Origin: Saccharopolyspora soli
Lineage (GTDB): Bacteria; Actinomycetota; Actinomycetes; Mycobacteriales; Pseudonocardiaceae
Assembly (NCBI RefSeq): GCF_022678645.1
Contig: NZ_JALBWV010000050.1
Coordinates: forward strand, 1 to 64,000
Direction of reading: 5' to 3'
Length of the DNA: 64,000 bases
The notes below the pieces were generated by a model. That model made no database searches. It was not told the DNA's origin and saw only the letters and a list, made by a program, of their open reading frames with translations. Position 1 is the stretch's first letter. Every line of letters starts with the position of its first letter. The translations under genes were made by a program, and so were the position numbers. Positions 33,056-41,573 of the stretch are shown here, piece by piece.

Positions 33056-33924
33056 CGAACTCGGTGCTCTACGAGGCGCCCGGCCCGGTGGCGAAGCGTC
33101 GTTCGCTGCTGTCCAGCCTGGTCGTGGGCGCCTTGCTGCTCGCGGTTGTCGCCTGGGTGCTGGTGGTTTTGGGCGCGCAGGGCCAGCTGACCGCCGAGAA
33201 GTGGGCCCCGCTGCTCGACCCGACCAACGACACCTTCGGGCCGGTGTGGAACCTGCTGGGCGAAGGGCTGGTCGGCACGCTCACCGCGGCGGTGCTGGCC
33301 ATGGTGTTCTCCCTGGTCATCGGGACGTTGCTGGCCATGACCCGGATCGTGAGCGCGCCTTGGTACCGCTGGGGCGTGGTCGGCGTCGTCGAGCTGCTGC
33401 GCGGCGTCCCGGTGGTCATCGCGGTCTTCTACGCCTTCCGCGTGCTGCCCTCGCTCGGACTTGAGCTGTCCCCGCTGTGGTTCCTCGTCATCGGCCTGAC
33501 CGCGTACAACTCGGTGATCATCGCCGAGGTCGTGCGGGCCGGGATCCTGGCGTTGCCCAAGGGGCAGAGCGAGGCCGCCTACGCCATCGGGCTGCGGCGC
33601 AGCCAGGTGATGGCGTCGGTGCTGCTGCCGCAGGCGTTCCGGGCCATGCTGCCCGCGTTGATCAGCCAACTGGTGGTGATCTTGAAGGACACCTCGCTGG
33701 GCTTCATCGTGGCGTACGTGGACGTGGTGCGGCAGGCGCAGGTGATCATCCAGAACCTGAACAACCCGATCCAGACCTACTTCGTGGTCGCGGTGCTGTT
33801 CATCTTGATCAACTACGCGCTGGGCAGGCTGGCCATCTACACCGAGCGCCGCCTCAGCCGCGCCCGCAAGGGCAAGCTCGCGACGGTCGAACTCCAACGA
33901 ACAGGCGCGGCAGCAGGCGACTAG
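33052..33924 (+). CDS. gluD: Glutamate ABC transporter permease
   Basis: This 290-residue permease pairs with GluC. It has an N-terminal helix (LLSSLVVGALLLAVVAWVLVVL), the five-helix HisM-type core starting near residue 75 (GLVGTLTAAVLAMVFSLVIG), and the loop SEAAYAIGLRRSQVMASVLLPQ near residues 170-191. It starts in an ATGA overlap with gluC and ends the operon; a strong hairpin lies 63 bases beyond. Confidence 0.92.
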   Translation: MTNSVLYEAPGPVAKRRSLLSSLVVGALLLAVVAWVLVVLGAQGQLTAEKWAPLLDPTNDTFGPVWNLLGEGLVGTLTAAVLAMVFSLVIGTLLAMTRIVSAPWYRWGVVGVVELLRGVPVVIAVFYAFRVLPSLGLELSPLWFLVIGLTAYNSVIIAEVVRAGILALPKGQSEAAYAIGLRRSQVMASVLLPQAFRAMLPALISQLVVILKDTSLGFIVAYVDVVRQAQVIIQNLNNPIQTYFVVAVLFILINYALGRLAIYTERRLSRARKGKLATVELQRTGAAAGD

Positions 33925-33986
33925 GGGCGCGTTCAGCAACCGGCTCGCTGCGGACTACGAACGCCGATCAGCCGAGCAACAGCACG

Positions 33987-34019
33987 CGGCCCGGTCCCAG
34001 CAATACCGGGACCGGGCCG
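33987..34019. terminator. Hairpin between gluD and the convergent MFS gene
   Basis: CGGCCCGGTCCC and GGGACCGGGCCG form a perfect 12-base stem around a nine-base loop. It lies between gluD's stop (33924) and the MFS stop (34035) and would work in both directions. Confidence 0.7.
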
Positions 34020-34034
34020 TGACCTGCGACTGGG

Positions 34035-35495
34035 TCAACGCACATCGACCTCGGCGGACAGCAGTGCCGCGGGCTTCGAACGCCTGCTGACGAACAGCGA
34101 TGCGATGAACGCGAGTAAGCCGATACCACCGGCGACCACGAACGCGGTGCGCAGACCCGCGCTGTCGGGGGCGCCGGACGGGTCGGCGGCAGCAAGGGAG
34201 GCGACGGTGACGAAGACGGCGATACCGAACGCACCCGCGACCTGCTGGAGGGTGGCCAGGACCGCGCTCCCGTGGGAGTAGAGGTGGTTGGGCAGCGCAC
34301 TGAGAGACTCGGTCATCAGCGGGGTCATCATGAGACCGAGCCCGGCCATGAGCAGGACGTGGACGCCGATCACCACGGCCAGCGGCGATCCCGGTCCGAG
34401 GGCGGCGAACAGCCACAGCGAAACCGCCATGGCCAGTGCGCCGGGGATCACCAGCGGGCGGGCGCCGAAGCGGTCGTACAGCCGTCCCACCGGCCGCCCG
34501 AGCAGTCCGAGCACCAATCCGCCGGGTAGCACGGCCAACCCGGTGACGAAGGTGCTGGCGTGCAGGACGGTTTGGAGGTACAGCGGCAGCAGGATCGCCC
34601 CGGCACCCATCAGGCACATGAACAGCAAGGCGCCCAAGACCAGGGCGACGATGAAGTCGCGGTAGGTGAACGGGCGCAGGTCGAGCAGCGCGCGGTCGTA
34701 GCGCTGCAAGCGGAGTTGGCGCGCCACGAACGCACCAAGGGACGCGACCCCGATCACGATCGGGACCCACGGTGCCACCTGGTGCTGCCCGCCGGACTCC
34801 CCGATGGCTGACAGGCCGTAGAGGACGCCGCCGAACCCGACAGCCGACAGCGGCACCGAGACCAGGTCCAGCGGCACCGACCGCGTGTCGCTGGCCAACC
34901 GCATCAGGACCGCCCCGATCGCCAGCGCGAGAACCGCCAGCGGCAGCACGATCCAGAACATCCAGCGCCAGCCCAGGAAGGCCAACACCGCGCCGCCGAT
35001 CGTCGGGCCCACGGCGGGAGCGACGGCGATGACGATGGTGATCGTGCCCATCGTCGCGCCGCGCTTCTCGGGCGGCACGAGGCGCATCACCGAGGTCATC
35101 AGCAGCGGAATCATGACTGCGGTGCCGCACGCCTGCACCACCCGCCCCGCCAGCAGCACCACGAAGCCCGGGGCGAGCGCGCTGATCAGCGTTCCCGCGC
35201 TGAACAGCGTCAACGAGGCGAGGAAGACCTGGCGCGGGGTGAAGCGTTCGAGCAGGAAGCCCGTGATGGGGATGACCACTGCCATCGTCAACAGGAAACC
35301 GCTGGTGAGCCATTGCACGGTCGCCGTCGAGACGCCGAGGTCGACGGTGAGATCGCGAAGTGCCACGCTCAGGATCGTCTCGTTGAGGATCATCACGAAG
35401 GCCGAGGCGACCAGCACACCGATCAGCACGGGGGCTTGCGGTGGTGTGGTGTCGCGGTCCGAGTCCGCAGTCGCGGTACTCGCGGAGTCGATCAT
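34035..35495 (-). CDS. DHA2-family MFS multidrug exporter (EmrB/QacA type)
   Basis: A 486-residue transporter with 14 predicted helices. It has the motif TVQWLTSGFLLTMAVVIPITGFLLERFTPR around residues 60-90 and the antiporter motif C variant AVGPTIGGAVLAFLGWRWMFWI near residue 155. ATG 35495 begins MIDSASTATADSDRD, with GAGGTG upstream; longer frames run through the next gene's end. It lies 196 bases after the FAD monooxygenase on the same strand. The pair may form a drug-modification and export unit, controlled by the TetR protein upstream; substrate unknown. Confidence 0.9.
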   Translation of the reverse strand: MIDSASTATADSDRDTTPPQAPVLIGVLVASAFVMILNETILSVALRDLTVDLGVSTATVQWLTSGFLLTMAVVIPITGFLLERFTPRQVFLASLTLFSAGTLISALAPGFVVLLAGRVVQACGTAVMIPLLMTSVMRLVPPEKRGATMGTITIVIAVAPAVGPTIGGAVLAFLGWRWMFWIVLPLAVLALAIGAVLMRLASDTRSVPLDLVSVPLSAVGFGGVLYGLSAIGESGGQHQVAPWVPIVIGVASLGAFVARQLRLQRYDRALLDLRPFTYRDFIVALVLGALLFMCLMGAGAILLPLYLQTVLHASTFVTGLAVLPGGLVLGLLGRPVGRLYDRFGARPLVIPGALAMAVSLWLFAALGPGSPLAVVIGVHVLLMAGLGLMMTPLMTESLSALPNHLYSHGSAVLATLQQVAGAFGIAVFVTVASLAAADPSGAPDSAGLRTAFVVAGGIGLLAFIASLFVSRRSKPAALLSAEVDVR

Positions 35496-35691
35496 GGTGG
35501 AGCGCACCTCGCAGTTGGGTCGGCTCGACCGCGGGCGCGGCCCGCCGTCGAGCACGGGGTTGACATTCCGAGTCTGCTCACCCGCCGACGAGTCGGCACG
35601 TGCTTTTCGCGGAGAGCATGCAGGCTCACACCGACAGCGCGGTGGCCACACCGGCGAAGGGCGCTGCACCACTCGGCATTCTTCCGCGGGA

Positions 35692-37155
35692 TCAGGGGTG
35701 CAGGAGCTTCTCCTGGACGGCGGCCGGTGCGCTGGGATCGGTGCCGCGCCAGGCCACCACATCGTCGGGGCGGAGCAGGAGTCCTTCCCCGGCCCGCAGG
35801 AAGTCGACGTCGAGCCGGTGGACCGGGAGGCCGTTGTCCTGCCAGCGCCGCGGATCGTCGGCCACCGCGAGCGCCCAACCGGGGCCGCCGATATCCACCG
35901 TGGACGATGTGCGGTCGGCGTCCAGCCAGCGGTGCGGGATTCGGGTGCCGACGCGTCCGGCCGGTGCGAATTCGGTGACCGGCTCGACTTCCCCGCCCTC
36001 TGCTGGTCCGCCGACGAAAGCTCCGGCCGGGTACTGGAATCCGCCTGCGGCCAGCACGAACGGGTGCGCCAACGTCGGATCGGGTGCGGCTGCCAGGTCC
36101 CGCGAGCGCCTGCTCGACTGGTCGGCCGCGAACCAACCCGCCGGGCGGCGTTCGGTGTCGTAGCTGTCCAGCAGCTCGGGCGTGGCGGCTCCGGACAGCA
36201 CCGCGGCGAGCTTCCAGCCGAGGTTGTGCGCGTCGACGATGCCGGTGTTGGCACCGCTCGCGGCGAACGGCGGCATGACGTGCGCGGCATCTCCGGCCAG
36301 ATGCACCCGTCCTTGCGAGTAGCGGTCGGCGACGCGCATCTCCGGTTGCCAGGCCAGCGCGCTCAAGATCTCCAGGTCCGGGGCGGGCACACCGAGCGCG
36401 ATTCGCAGCAGTGTCGACCAGTCGCGATCGACCTCGTCGCCCGGCGCCATGAACACCCACCGCGTCCGACCGTCCACTGAGACCAGCGCGCCGGGTGCTT
36501 CCGGGTGGTCGAGCTGGCAGATGTTGAACTCCCGCCCGCGAACCACATCCGCGAGGTCCGCGCGGAAGTAGACGTTCACATTGGGTTCGCCGATGGCACC
36601 GCGCCCGGATCGGCTGATGCCGAGCGCTGTGCGCACGGTGCTGTGCGCGCCGTCGGCCCCGACGAGGTATGCCGCCCGCAGCCTTGCGCCATCCAGCTCG
36701 GCGACCACACCATCGGCATCCTGCGTGAACGATCTGAGCGGGGTGTTGAACCGCACGTCCACTCCCGCGCCCTCGGCTGCCGCGCGCAGCACCGGTTCAA
36801 GCACGTCCTGTGCCACCAAACAGGGCAACTCCGGACTGACCTCCATCGATGCGCCCGAACCGGGCGGCCGCCACAGCGGCAACTGCTCGGCCTCCGCGAG
36901 TGTGCGCCCGGTGGCCATGTGGTCGTGTTGGGCGAGATCGCGCGCTGCTTCGTGGACGGTCGCGGCCAGGCCGATCTCGCGGAACACCTCCAAGCTCCGC
37001 ATGTTGAAGCGGCGCGCCTTGGGCTGCGGCGAGGTCGTCGCCCGCTTCTCGACGAGCGTCACGTCGACACCGTGGTGGCGCAGCACCAGGGCTGTCGTCA
37101 GCCCGATGAGTCCGCCGCCGACGACCAACACGTCTCGTGTACGTTGTACATCCAT
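35692..37155 (-). CDS. FAD-dependent aromatic monooxygenase (PheA/TfdB, RdmE-like)
   Basis: The 487-residue flavoprotein hydroxylates aromatic or polyketide substrates with NAD(P)H and O2 (family function). It has the FAD-binding loop VLVVGGGLIGLTTALVLRHHG (residues 9-29), the YLVGADGAHSTVR DG-motif (near residue 170) and the second FAD motif RVHLAGDAAHVMPPFAASGANTG (near residue 290). A thioredoxin-like C-terminal domain follows, as in anthracycline-type hydroxylases. The ATG at 37155 sits between two copies of a palindromic operator, one overlapping codons 2-6. Divergent TetR gene upstream. Confidence 0.9.
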   Translation of the reverse strand: MDVQRTRDVLVVGGGLIGLTTALVLRHHGVDVTLVEKRATTSPQPKARRFNMRSLEVFREIGLAATVHEAARDLAQHDHMATGRTLAEAEQLPLWRPPGSGASMEVSPELPCLVAQDVLEPVLRAAAEGAGVDVRFNTPLRSFTQDADGVVAELDGARLRAAYLVGADGAHSTVRTALGISRSGRGAIGEPNVNVYFRADLADVVRGREFNICQLDHPEAPGALVSVDGRTRWVFMAPGDEVDRDWSTLLRIALGVPAPDLEILSALAWQPEMRVADRYSQGRVHLAGDAAHVMPPFAASGANTGIVDAHNLGWKLAAVLSGAATPELLDSYDTERRPAGWFAADQSSRRSRDLAAAPDPTLAHPFVLAAGGFQYPAGAFVGGPAEGGEVEPVTEFAPAGRVGTRIPHRWLDADRTSSTVDIGGPGWALAVADDPRRWQDNGLPVHRLDVDFLRAGEGLLLRPDDVVAWRGTDPSAPAAVQEKLLHP

Positions 37156-37170
37156 GGTGTACGTTGTACA
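37138..37170. promoter_or_regulatory. Paired TetR-type operators between monooxygenase and TetR genes
   Basis: Two identical copies of TGTACGTTGTACA (37138-37150 and 37158-37170) are exactly 20 bases apart. The second extends to GTGTACGTTGTACAC. TGTAC-N3-GTACA is a clean dyad. Copy one overlaps codons 2-6 of the monooxygenase; copy two lies in the 37-base gap. This is a likely binding site for the adjacent TetR regulator. Confidence 0.75.
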
Positions 37171-37192
37171 CGCAAGCTAGGATCCGGAGCAA

Positions 37193-37924
37193 ATGACTTC
37201 CGCGAAACGTCCGGGCGGCCTGGTCTGGTTCGACGAGCCACCGCCCCCACCGGCCACCGAACAGCTCAGCCGGGAACGGGTCGTTGCCGCCGCGATAGCG
37301 CTCGCCGACGAGAGCGTGCGCGGCGAGGTCACGATGCGGGCGATTGCGAGCCGTCTCGGTTCGCGCAGCCCGATGGCCCTGTACCGCTACGTCGGCAGCA
37401 AGGACGGGTTGACGGATCTCATGGTCGACGAGATCTACCGCGAGATCACCGTGCCGCCGCCCGGTGACTGGCGAACCTGCCTGCGAGAAATGGGAGTCTC
37501 GGCCTGGGAAGCCGTGCAACGGCACCCATGGTTCGCGCGCTTGGCGTTCAGCCGACCACCGCTGGGACCGCACGCGCTGCGCCTCTACGACGCCGCCCTG
37601 GCCGCAGTTGACGAACTGGGCCTGGACGCCGCAACCCGCATCGGTTTCATCAACACGGTGCTCGGACAAGTGCTGGGCTCCGGGCTCGCACTGTTGGAGG
37701 AACGCGCGATGCGGGCCCGGACCGGCATCTCGTCCGAGGACGAGATGGCCGCAGCGGCGCGGCCCTACCTGGCGAGGATCACTGCGGAAGGCAAGTACCC
37801 GCACTACATCCGGTGGGTCAACGAGCCGGACTGCCTGGCCGAAGTGGTGACCTTCGAGCAACAACTGGAGTGGCAGCTCGACGGTCTGCAAAGCCTCGCC
37901 AACACCAGGCGGGAAGACCGCTAG
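37193..37924 (+). CDS. TetR-family regulator (TetR_C domain)
   Basis: The 243-residue repressor has an N-terminal extension with a Pro run (FDEPPPPPATEQLSRE). A helix-turn-helix follows (VTMRAIASRLGSRSPMALYRYVGSK, residues 46-70) and a C-terminal tetracycline-repressor-type ligand domain. Proteins of this architecture often control drug exporters and oxidoreductases. It is divergent from the FAD monooxygenase with two dyad operators between them, so it probably represses both. ATG at 37193 follows GGAGC. Confidence 0.9.
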   Translation: MTSAKRPGGLVWFDEPPPPPATEQLSRERVVAAAIALADESVRGEVTMRAIASRLGSRSPMALYRYVGSKDGLTDLMVDEIYREITVPPPGDWRTCLREMGVSAWEAVQRHPWFARLAFSRPPLGPHALRLYDAALAAVDELGLDAATRIGFINTVLGQVLGSGLALLEERAMRARTGISSEDEMAAAARPYLARITAEGKYPHYIRWVNEPDCLAEVVTFEQQLEWQLDGLQSLANTRREDR

Positions 37925-37965
37925 CGCCGCCGACCCCGCCAATCGACAGCACAGGCCAGGTGTGG

Positions 37966-37986
37966 GAGCCCATCGCCGAAGGGCTC
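37966..37986. terminator. Hairpin between tetR and the convergent lipoprotein gene
   Basis: GAGCCC and GGGCTC form a six-base stem around a nine-base loop, 42 bases past the tetR stop. A half copy of the dispersed palindrome core (GGCGATTTCGCG) follows at 38023-38034. Confidence 0.45.
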
Positions 37987-38041
37987 GCAGCGCGCTGAAG
38001 CGGCGTGCTGCGCCGAGCCTCTGGCGATTTCGCGCCTGGCT

Positions 38042-38659
38042 CTACCTCGGGGTGGCCTTGACTCCGGCTGCTCCCAGGGTTGCGTCGTAGGCGCGCTGCC
38101 ACGAGCCGTCGGCGACCGCGGCGTCCAGCATTCGTTGCAGCTCCTGGGCCAGCATCCGATCGTCCGACCTGATCACCAGGAAGCGTTCGCTGTCGGTCAC
38201 CACGTAGGGCCCGACCGCGGCCACCTGCGGCGTGTCAGCCGTGCCGCCGAGCAGGACGTCCACGTTGCCCGCAGTCACCGCGTCCCGCAGCAGCGTCGGC
38301 GGCAGCCGCCGGAACTGCACCTGGTTCATCGGGTCGAGGCCGATGCGCTTGGCCAGGTCTCGGGCGATCTCGACATCGAAACCCTGGTACTCACCAGCCG
38401 GGTCGCGGGTGATGAACTGCGGCTCGTCCGCACGCACCCCGACCAGGAGCAGCCGCCGCTGCTTGATCTGCGCCAAGGTCGGCGAGGTGTCGAGCTCGAC
38501 CGAGTTCCCGACCGGCGGGGCCGGGCTCGGGGGCGCGGGCGCGGTCGGCGCGGGCCGGTTCTGCGGCGGCACCGCATTCGGCTCGGTCGGCGAACCCGGC
38601 GCGCAACCCGACAACACGGCGAGCGCCGACACCACCGCAGCGAGCACGCGAATCCGCAT
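38042..38659 (-). CDS. Solute-binding lipoprotein (GluB family), internally shortened
   Basis: The 205-residue precursor has a lipoprotein signal (RIRVLAAVVSALAVLSGC, Cys19), a Pro-rich linker and the family-3 binding-protein lobe one: QIKQRRLLLVGVRADEPQF, GEYQGFDVEIARDLAKRIGLD and AVTAGNVDVLLGGTADTP. After AAVGPYVV it jumps straight to ERFLVIRSDDRMLAQELQRMLDAA. That matches the final part of GluB-like proteins, so most of lobe two is absent. GluB at 31352 is 299 residues. Ligand closure by two lobes may therefore be lost. Start ATG 38659 has GGAGAGGGG upstream. No permease genes adjoin it. Confidence 0.8.
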   Translation of the reverse strand: MRIRVLAAVVSALAVLSGCAPGSPTEPNAVPPQNRPAPTAPAPPSPAPPVGNSVELDTSPTLAQIKQRRLLLVGVRADEPQFITRDPAGEYQGFDVEIARDLAKRIGLDPMNQVQFRRLPPTLLRDAVTAGNVDVLLGGTADTPQVAAVGPYVVTDSERFLVIRSDDRMLAQELQRMLDAAVADGSWQRAYDATLGAAGVKATPR

Positions 38660-38839
38660 GGCCCCTCTCCTCACTCTCGATCCAGCACCCATGATCGCGC
38701 ACCCAGCAACGGGCTCGGGACCGGATTGCCGCTCAACTGGATCGATTGTGAAATCCAGACCACACCTATTAGTGTGACTGCCGTCATCAGGCGCCAACGT
38801 CGTCGCCCGCATTCCAGGCAATCCTTTCGGAGGCGATTC

Positions 38840-40687
38840 ATGGCGCCGCCAAGGCAGCACGTCGTCGAGCAGGTCACCCAGCGCATCGCGGACCGCAGCG
38901 CCGAGACGCGCACCGCCTACCTCGACCGCATCCGAGCCGCCGCAGCCGTCGGCCCGGCCCGCACCGAACTGCCCTGCAGCAACCTCGCGCACGGCTTCGC
39001 CGCGTGCAACGGCCCGGATCGCCTCTCACTGCGCGGCGCCACCAAGCCAGGTGTTGCGATCGTGTCCGCCTACAACGACATGCTTTCCGCGCACCAGCCG
39101 TACGCCGAGTTCCCGGCGTGGCTCAAGGACGCGGTGCGGGAAGCCGGTGGCGTCGCGCAGTTCGCCGGTGGAGTGCCCGCCATGTGCGACGGCATCACCC
39201 AGGGGCGCACCGGCATGGAACTGTCGCTGTTCTCCCGCGACGTCATCGCGATGGCCACCGGGATCGCGCTCTCCCACGAGATGTTCGACGGCGCGCTGCT
39301 GCTCGGAGTATGCGACAAGATCGTGCCGGGCCTGCTCATCGGCGCGCTGTCCTTCGGCCACCTGCCGACCGTGCTGGTACCGGCCGGACCGATGCCCTCC
39401 GGGCTGCCGAACCGGGAGAAGAGCCGCATCCGGCAGTTGTTCGCCGAAGGCAAGGCCACCCGCGAGGACCTGCTGGAAGCCGAGTCCGCCTCGTACCACT
39501 CGCCCGGCACCTGCACCTTCTACGGCACCGCCAACTCCAACCAGCTAGTCGTCGAGGTCATGGGCCTGCACCTGCCGGGGTCGAGCTTCGTGCCGCCGGA
39601 CACCCCGCTGCGCAAAGCGCTCACCGAGGAAGCCGCCCGCCGCGTCGTCCAACTCGGTCGCGGCGCGGACTACACACCGATCGGGGAGATCATCGACGAG
39701 CGCGCCATCGTCAACGGCGTGATCGCGCTGCTGGCCACCGGCGGCTCCACCAACCACACGCTGCACCTGGTCGCCGTCGCCGCGGCCGCCGGTATCGAGC
39801 TGACCTGGGACGACTTCTCCGACCTGTCCGCAGTCGTGCCGTCGCTGGCCAAGGTCTACCCCAACGGCTCGGCCGACATCAACCACTTCGCCGCCGCCGG
39901 AGGCGTGCAGACCCTCGTCGGCGAACTGCTCGACGCGGGCCTGCTGCACCGCGACGTCAAGACGGTCGCTGGCCCCGAACTCGACCGCTACCGGCAGCAG
40001 CCGTTCCTCGAAGACGGCGAGCTCGTGTGGCGCGACGCACCCGCGAGGAGCCTGGACCCGGACGTGCTGCGCGGCGTCGACGACCCATTCGCACCGGACG
40101 GTGGCCTGCGGGTGCTGGACGGCAACCTCGGCCGGTCGGTGATCAAGGTGTCCGCGGTCAGCGACGAACACCGCGCCGTGACAGCTCCGGCGCGGGTTTT
40201 CGAAGATCAGCACGAGTTCACCGCCGCGTTCCAGGCCGGTGAGCTCGACCACGACGTCGTGGTGGTGATCCGCAACCAGGGCCCGCAAGCCAACGGAATG
40301 CCCGAGCTGCACGGGCTGACGCCCGCACTGGGCGTGCTGATGGACCGCGGCCATCAGGTCGCGCTGGTCACCGACGGCCGGATGTCCGGTGCCTCCGGCA
40401 AGATCCCAGCGGCCATCCAGCTGACCCCGGAAGCCAACGCGGGTGGGCCGCTGGCCCGCCTCCGCGACGGCGACGTGATCCGGTTGGACGCCGACCGCGG
40501 CACGCTGGAAGTGCTGGTACCCGACGACGAACTGGCGGCCCGCGAGGACGCACCCACGGCGCGAGGCCCGCAGTTCGGCACCGGCCGCGAGCTGTTCGCG
40601 GCGTTCCGGCAGGCGGTCGGACGGGCCGATCGCGGCGCCAGCGTGTTCACACCGCTGCAACCGCAACCGGCCGACGTGCCAGCATGA
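38840..40687 (+). CDS. edd: 6-phosphogluconate dehydratase
   Basis: Edd converts 6-phosphogluconate to KDPG in the Entner-Doudoroff pathway. The 615-residue IlvD/Edd-family protein keeps the Fe-S cluster cysteines in TELPCSNLAHGF, LLGVCDKIVPG and SPGTCTFYGTANSNQ. VTDGRMSGASGKIPAAI near residue 515 is the second family signature. ATG 38840 follows CGGAGG. KDPG aldolase lies 55 bases downstream, forming a dedicated two-gene pathway unit. The length matches bacterial Edd (about 600). Confidence 0.95.
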   Translation: MAPPRQHVVEQVTQRIADRSAETRTAYLDRIRAAAAVGPARTELPCSNLAHGFAACNGPDRLSLRGATKPGVAIVSAYNDMLSAHQPYAEFPAWLKDAVREAGGVAQFAGGVPAMCDGITQGRTGMELSLFSRDVIAMATGIALSHEMFDGALLLGVCDKIVPGLLIGALSFGHLPTVLVPAGPMPSGLPNREKSRIRQLFAEGKATREDLLEAESASYHSPGTCTFYGTANSNQLVVEVMGLHLPGSSFVPPDTPLRKALTEEAARRVVQLGRGADYTPIGEIIDERAIVNGVIALLATGGSTNHTLHLVAVAAAAGIELTWDDFSDLSAVVPSLAKVYPNGSADINHFAAAGGVQTLVGELLDAGLLHRDVKTVAGPELDRYRQQPFLEDGELVWRDAPARSLDPDVLRGVDDPFAPDGGLRVLDGNLGRSVIKVSAVSDEHRAVTAPARVFEDQHEFTAAFQAGELDHDVVVVIRNQGPQANGMPELHGLTPALGVLMDRGHQVALVTDGRMSGASGKIPAAIQLTPEANAGGPLARLRDGDVIRLDADRGTLEVLVPDDELAAREDAPTARGPQFGTGRELFAAFRQAVGRADRGASVFTPLQPQPADVPA

Positions 40688-40742
40688 CAGTCGAGGACCA
40701 CCGGGCGAATTCCGCAGGGCGCTCGACAAGCACTAGGAACGG

Positions 40743-41378
40743 ATGAACCACCCCATGAACACTGCAGCTGACGTGCTGGAACTCGCTCCAGTGGTGCCGG
40801 TCGTGGCATTGGACGACGTCGCGCACGCGGTGCCGCTGGCCGAAGCCCTGCTGCGGGGCGGAATCCGCACCATCGAGGTCACCCTGCGCACCCCGGCCGG
40901 ACTGCCCTCGATCGAACGGATCGCGGCCGAGGCGCCCGACATGGTCACCGGAGCGGGCACGATCACCGAACCGGGTCAGGCCAAGCGGGCCGCCGATGCC
41001 GGAGCTCGTTACCTGGTCACACCGGGAACCACGGACCGGCTGCTCGACGACATCGACGCATCCGGGGTGCCCTACCTGGCCGGAGCGGGCACGGTGTCGG
41101 AAGCGATGCGGCTGGCCGAACGCGGGGCCACCGCGATGAAGTTCTTCCCGGCTGAGCAAAGCGGCGGTGTGCCGTTCCTGAAAGCGATCGCCGGACCGCT
41201 GCCGGACCTGCGGTTCTGCCCGACCGGTGGGATCAGCCCGCAGAACGCGCCGAGCTACCTCGCACTGCCCAACGTGGGATGCGTCGGTGGATCGTGGCTC
41301 ACGCCGAAGAACCTGCTGGCCGCCGGTGACTGGGCGCAGATCGAACAGCTCGCCAGGGAAGCCGCCGCGCTGCGCTGA
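40743..41378 (+). CDS. eda: KDPG/KHG aldolase
   Basis: Eda splits KDPG into pyruvate and glyceraldehyde 3-phosphate, the second Entner-Doudoroff step. The 211-residue class I aldolase has catalytic Glu in RTIEVTLRT (near residue 45) and Schiff-base Lys in TAMKFFPAEQSGG (near residue 132). The phosphate-binding turn is in FCPTGGISPQNA, with the end at SWLTPKNLL. The start at 40743 follows AGGAACGG; a second ATG at 40755 is possible. Co-transcribed with edd. Confidence 0.95.
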   Translation: MNHPMNTAADVLELAPVVPVVALDDVAHAVPLAEALLRGGIRTIEVTLRTPAGLPSIERIAAEAPDMVTGAGTITEPGQAKRAADAGARYLVTPGTTDRLLDDIDASGVPYLAGAGTVSEAMRLAERGATAMKFFPAEQSGGVPFLKAIAGPLPDLRFCPTGGISPQNAPSYLALPNVGCVGGSWLTPKNLLAAGDWAQIEQLAREAAALR

Positions 41379-41438
41379 ACCCCGCCAGGCCGTTCGCCGG
41401 TCCTGGAACTTGCTCCGCGCGCGGCGGAACCGGGTGAC

Positions 41439-41472
41439 GGAGTTGGCGATTTCGCGCGAAATGGCCAACTCC
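41439..41472. repeat. 34-bp dispersed palindrome after eda
   Basis: An inverted repeat with outer arms GGAGTTGGC and GGCCAACTCC surrounds the ATTTCGCG/CGCGAAAT centre, with a single mismatched pair over 34 bases. It shares the GGCGATTTCGCG core with copies at 23859 and 53403. It lies between the convergent eda and HAD genes and could terminate either. Confidence 0.65.
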
Positions 41473-41521
41473 CTCGGCGCTGCGGCCCGCACCGCGTCGA
41501 AGACCAAGATCATGGTCAGCG

Positions 41522-41556
41522 CGATCGAAGGCCGTGCAGACCAGGTTCACCGCCGA
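41522..41556 (-). pseudogene. Short remnant resembling the HAD phosphatase gene
   Basis: About 35 bases, read on the minus strand as VNLVCTAFDRADHD, closely match the VNEVCTAFDREHID segment of the adjacent HAD gene (near 42120-42155), with only a few base differences. No other part of a second copy was seen. It may be the scar of a partial duplication. Confidence 0.4.
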
Positions 41557-41573
41557 CCCTGACCCATACAGGA

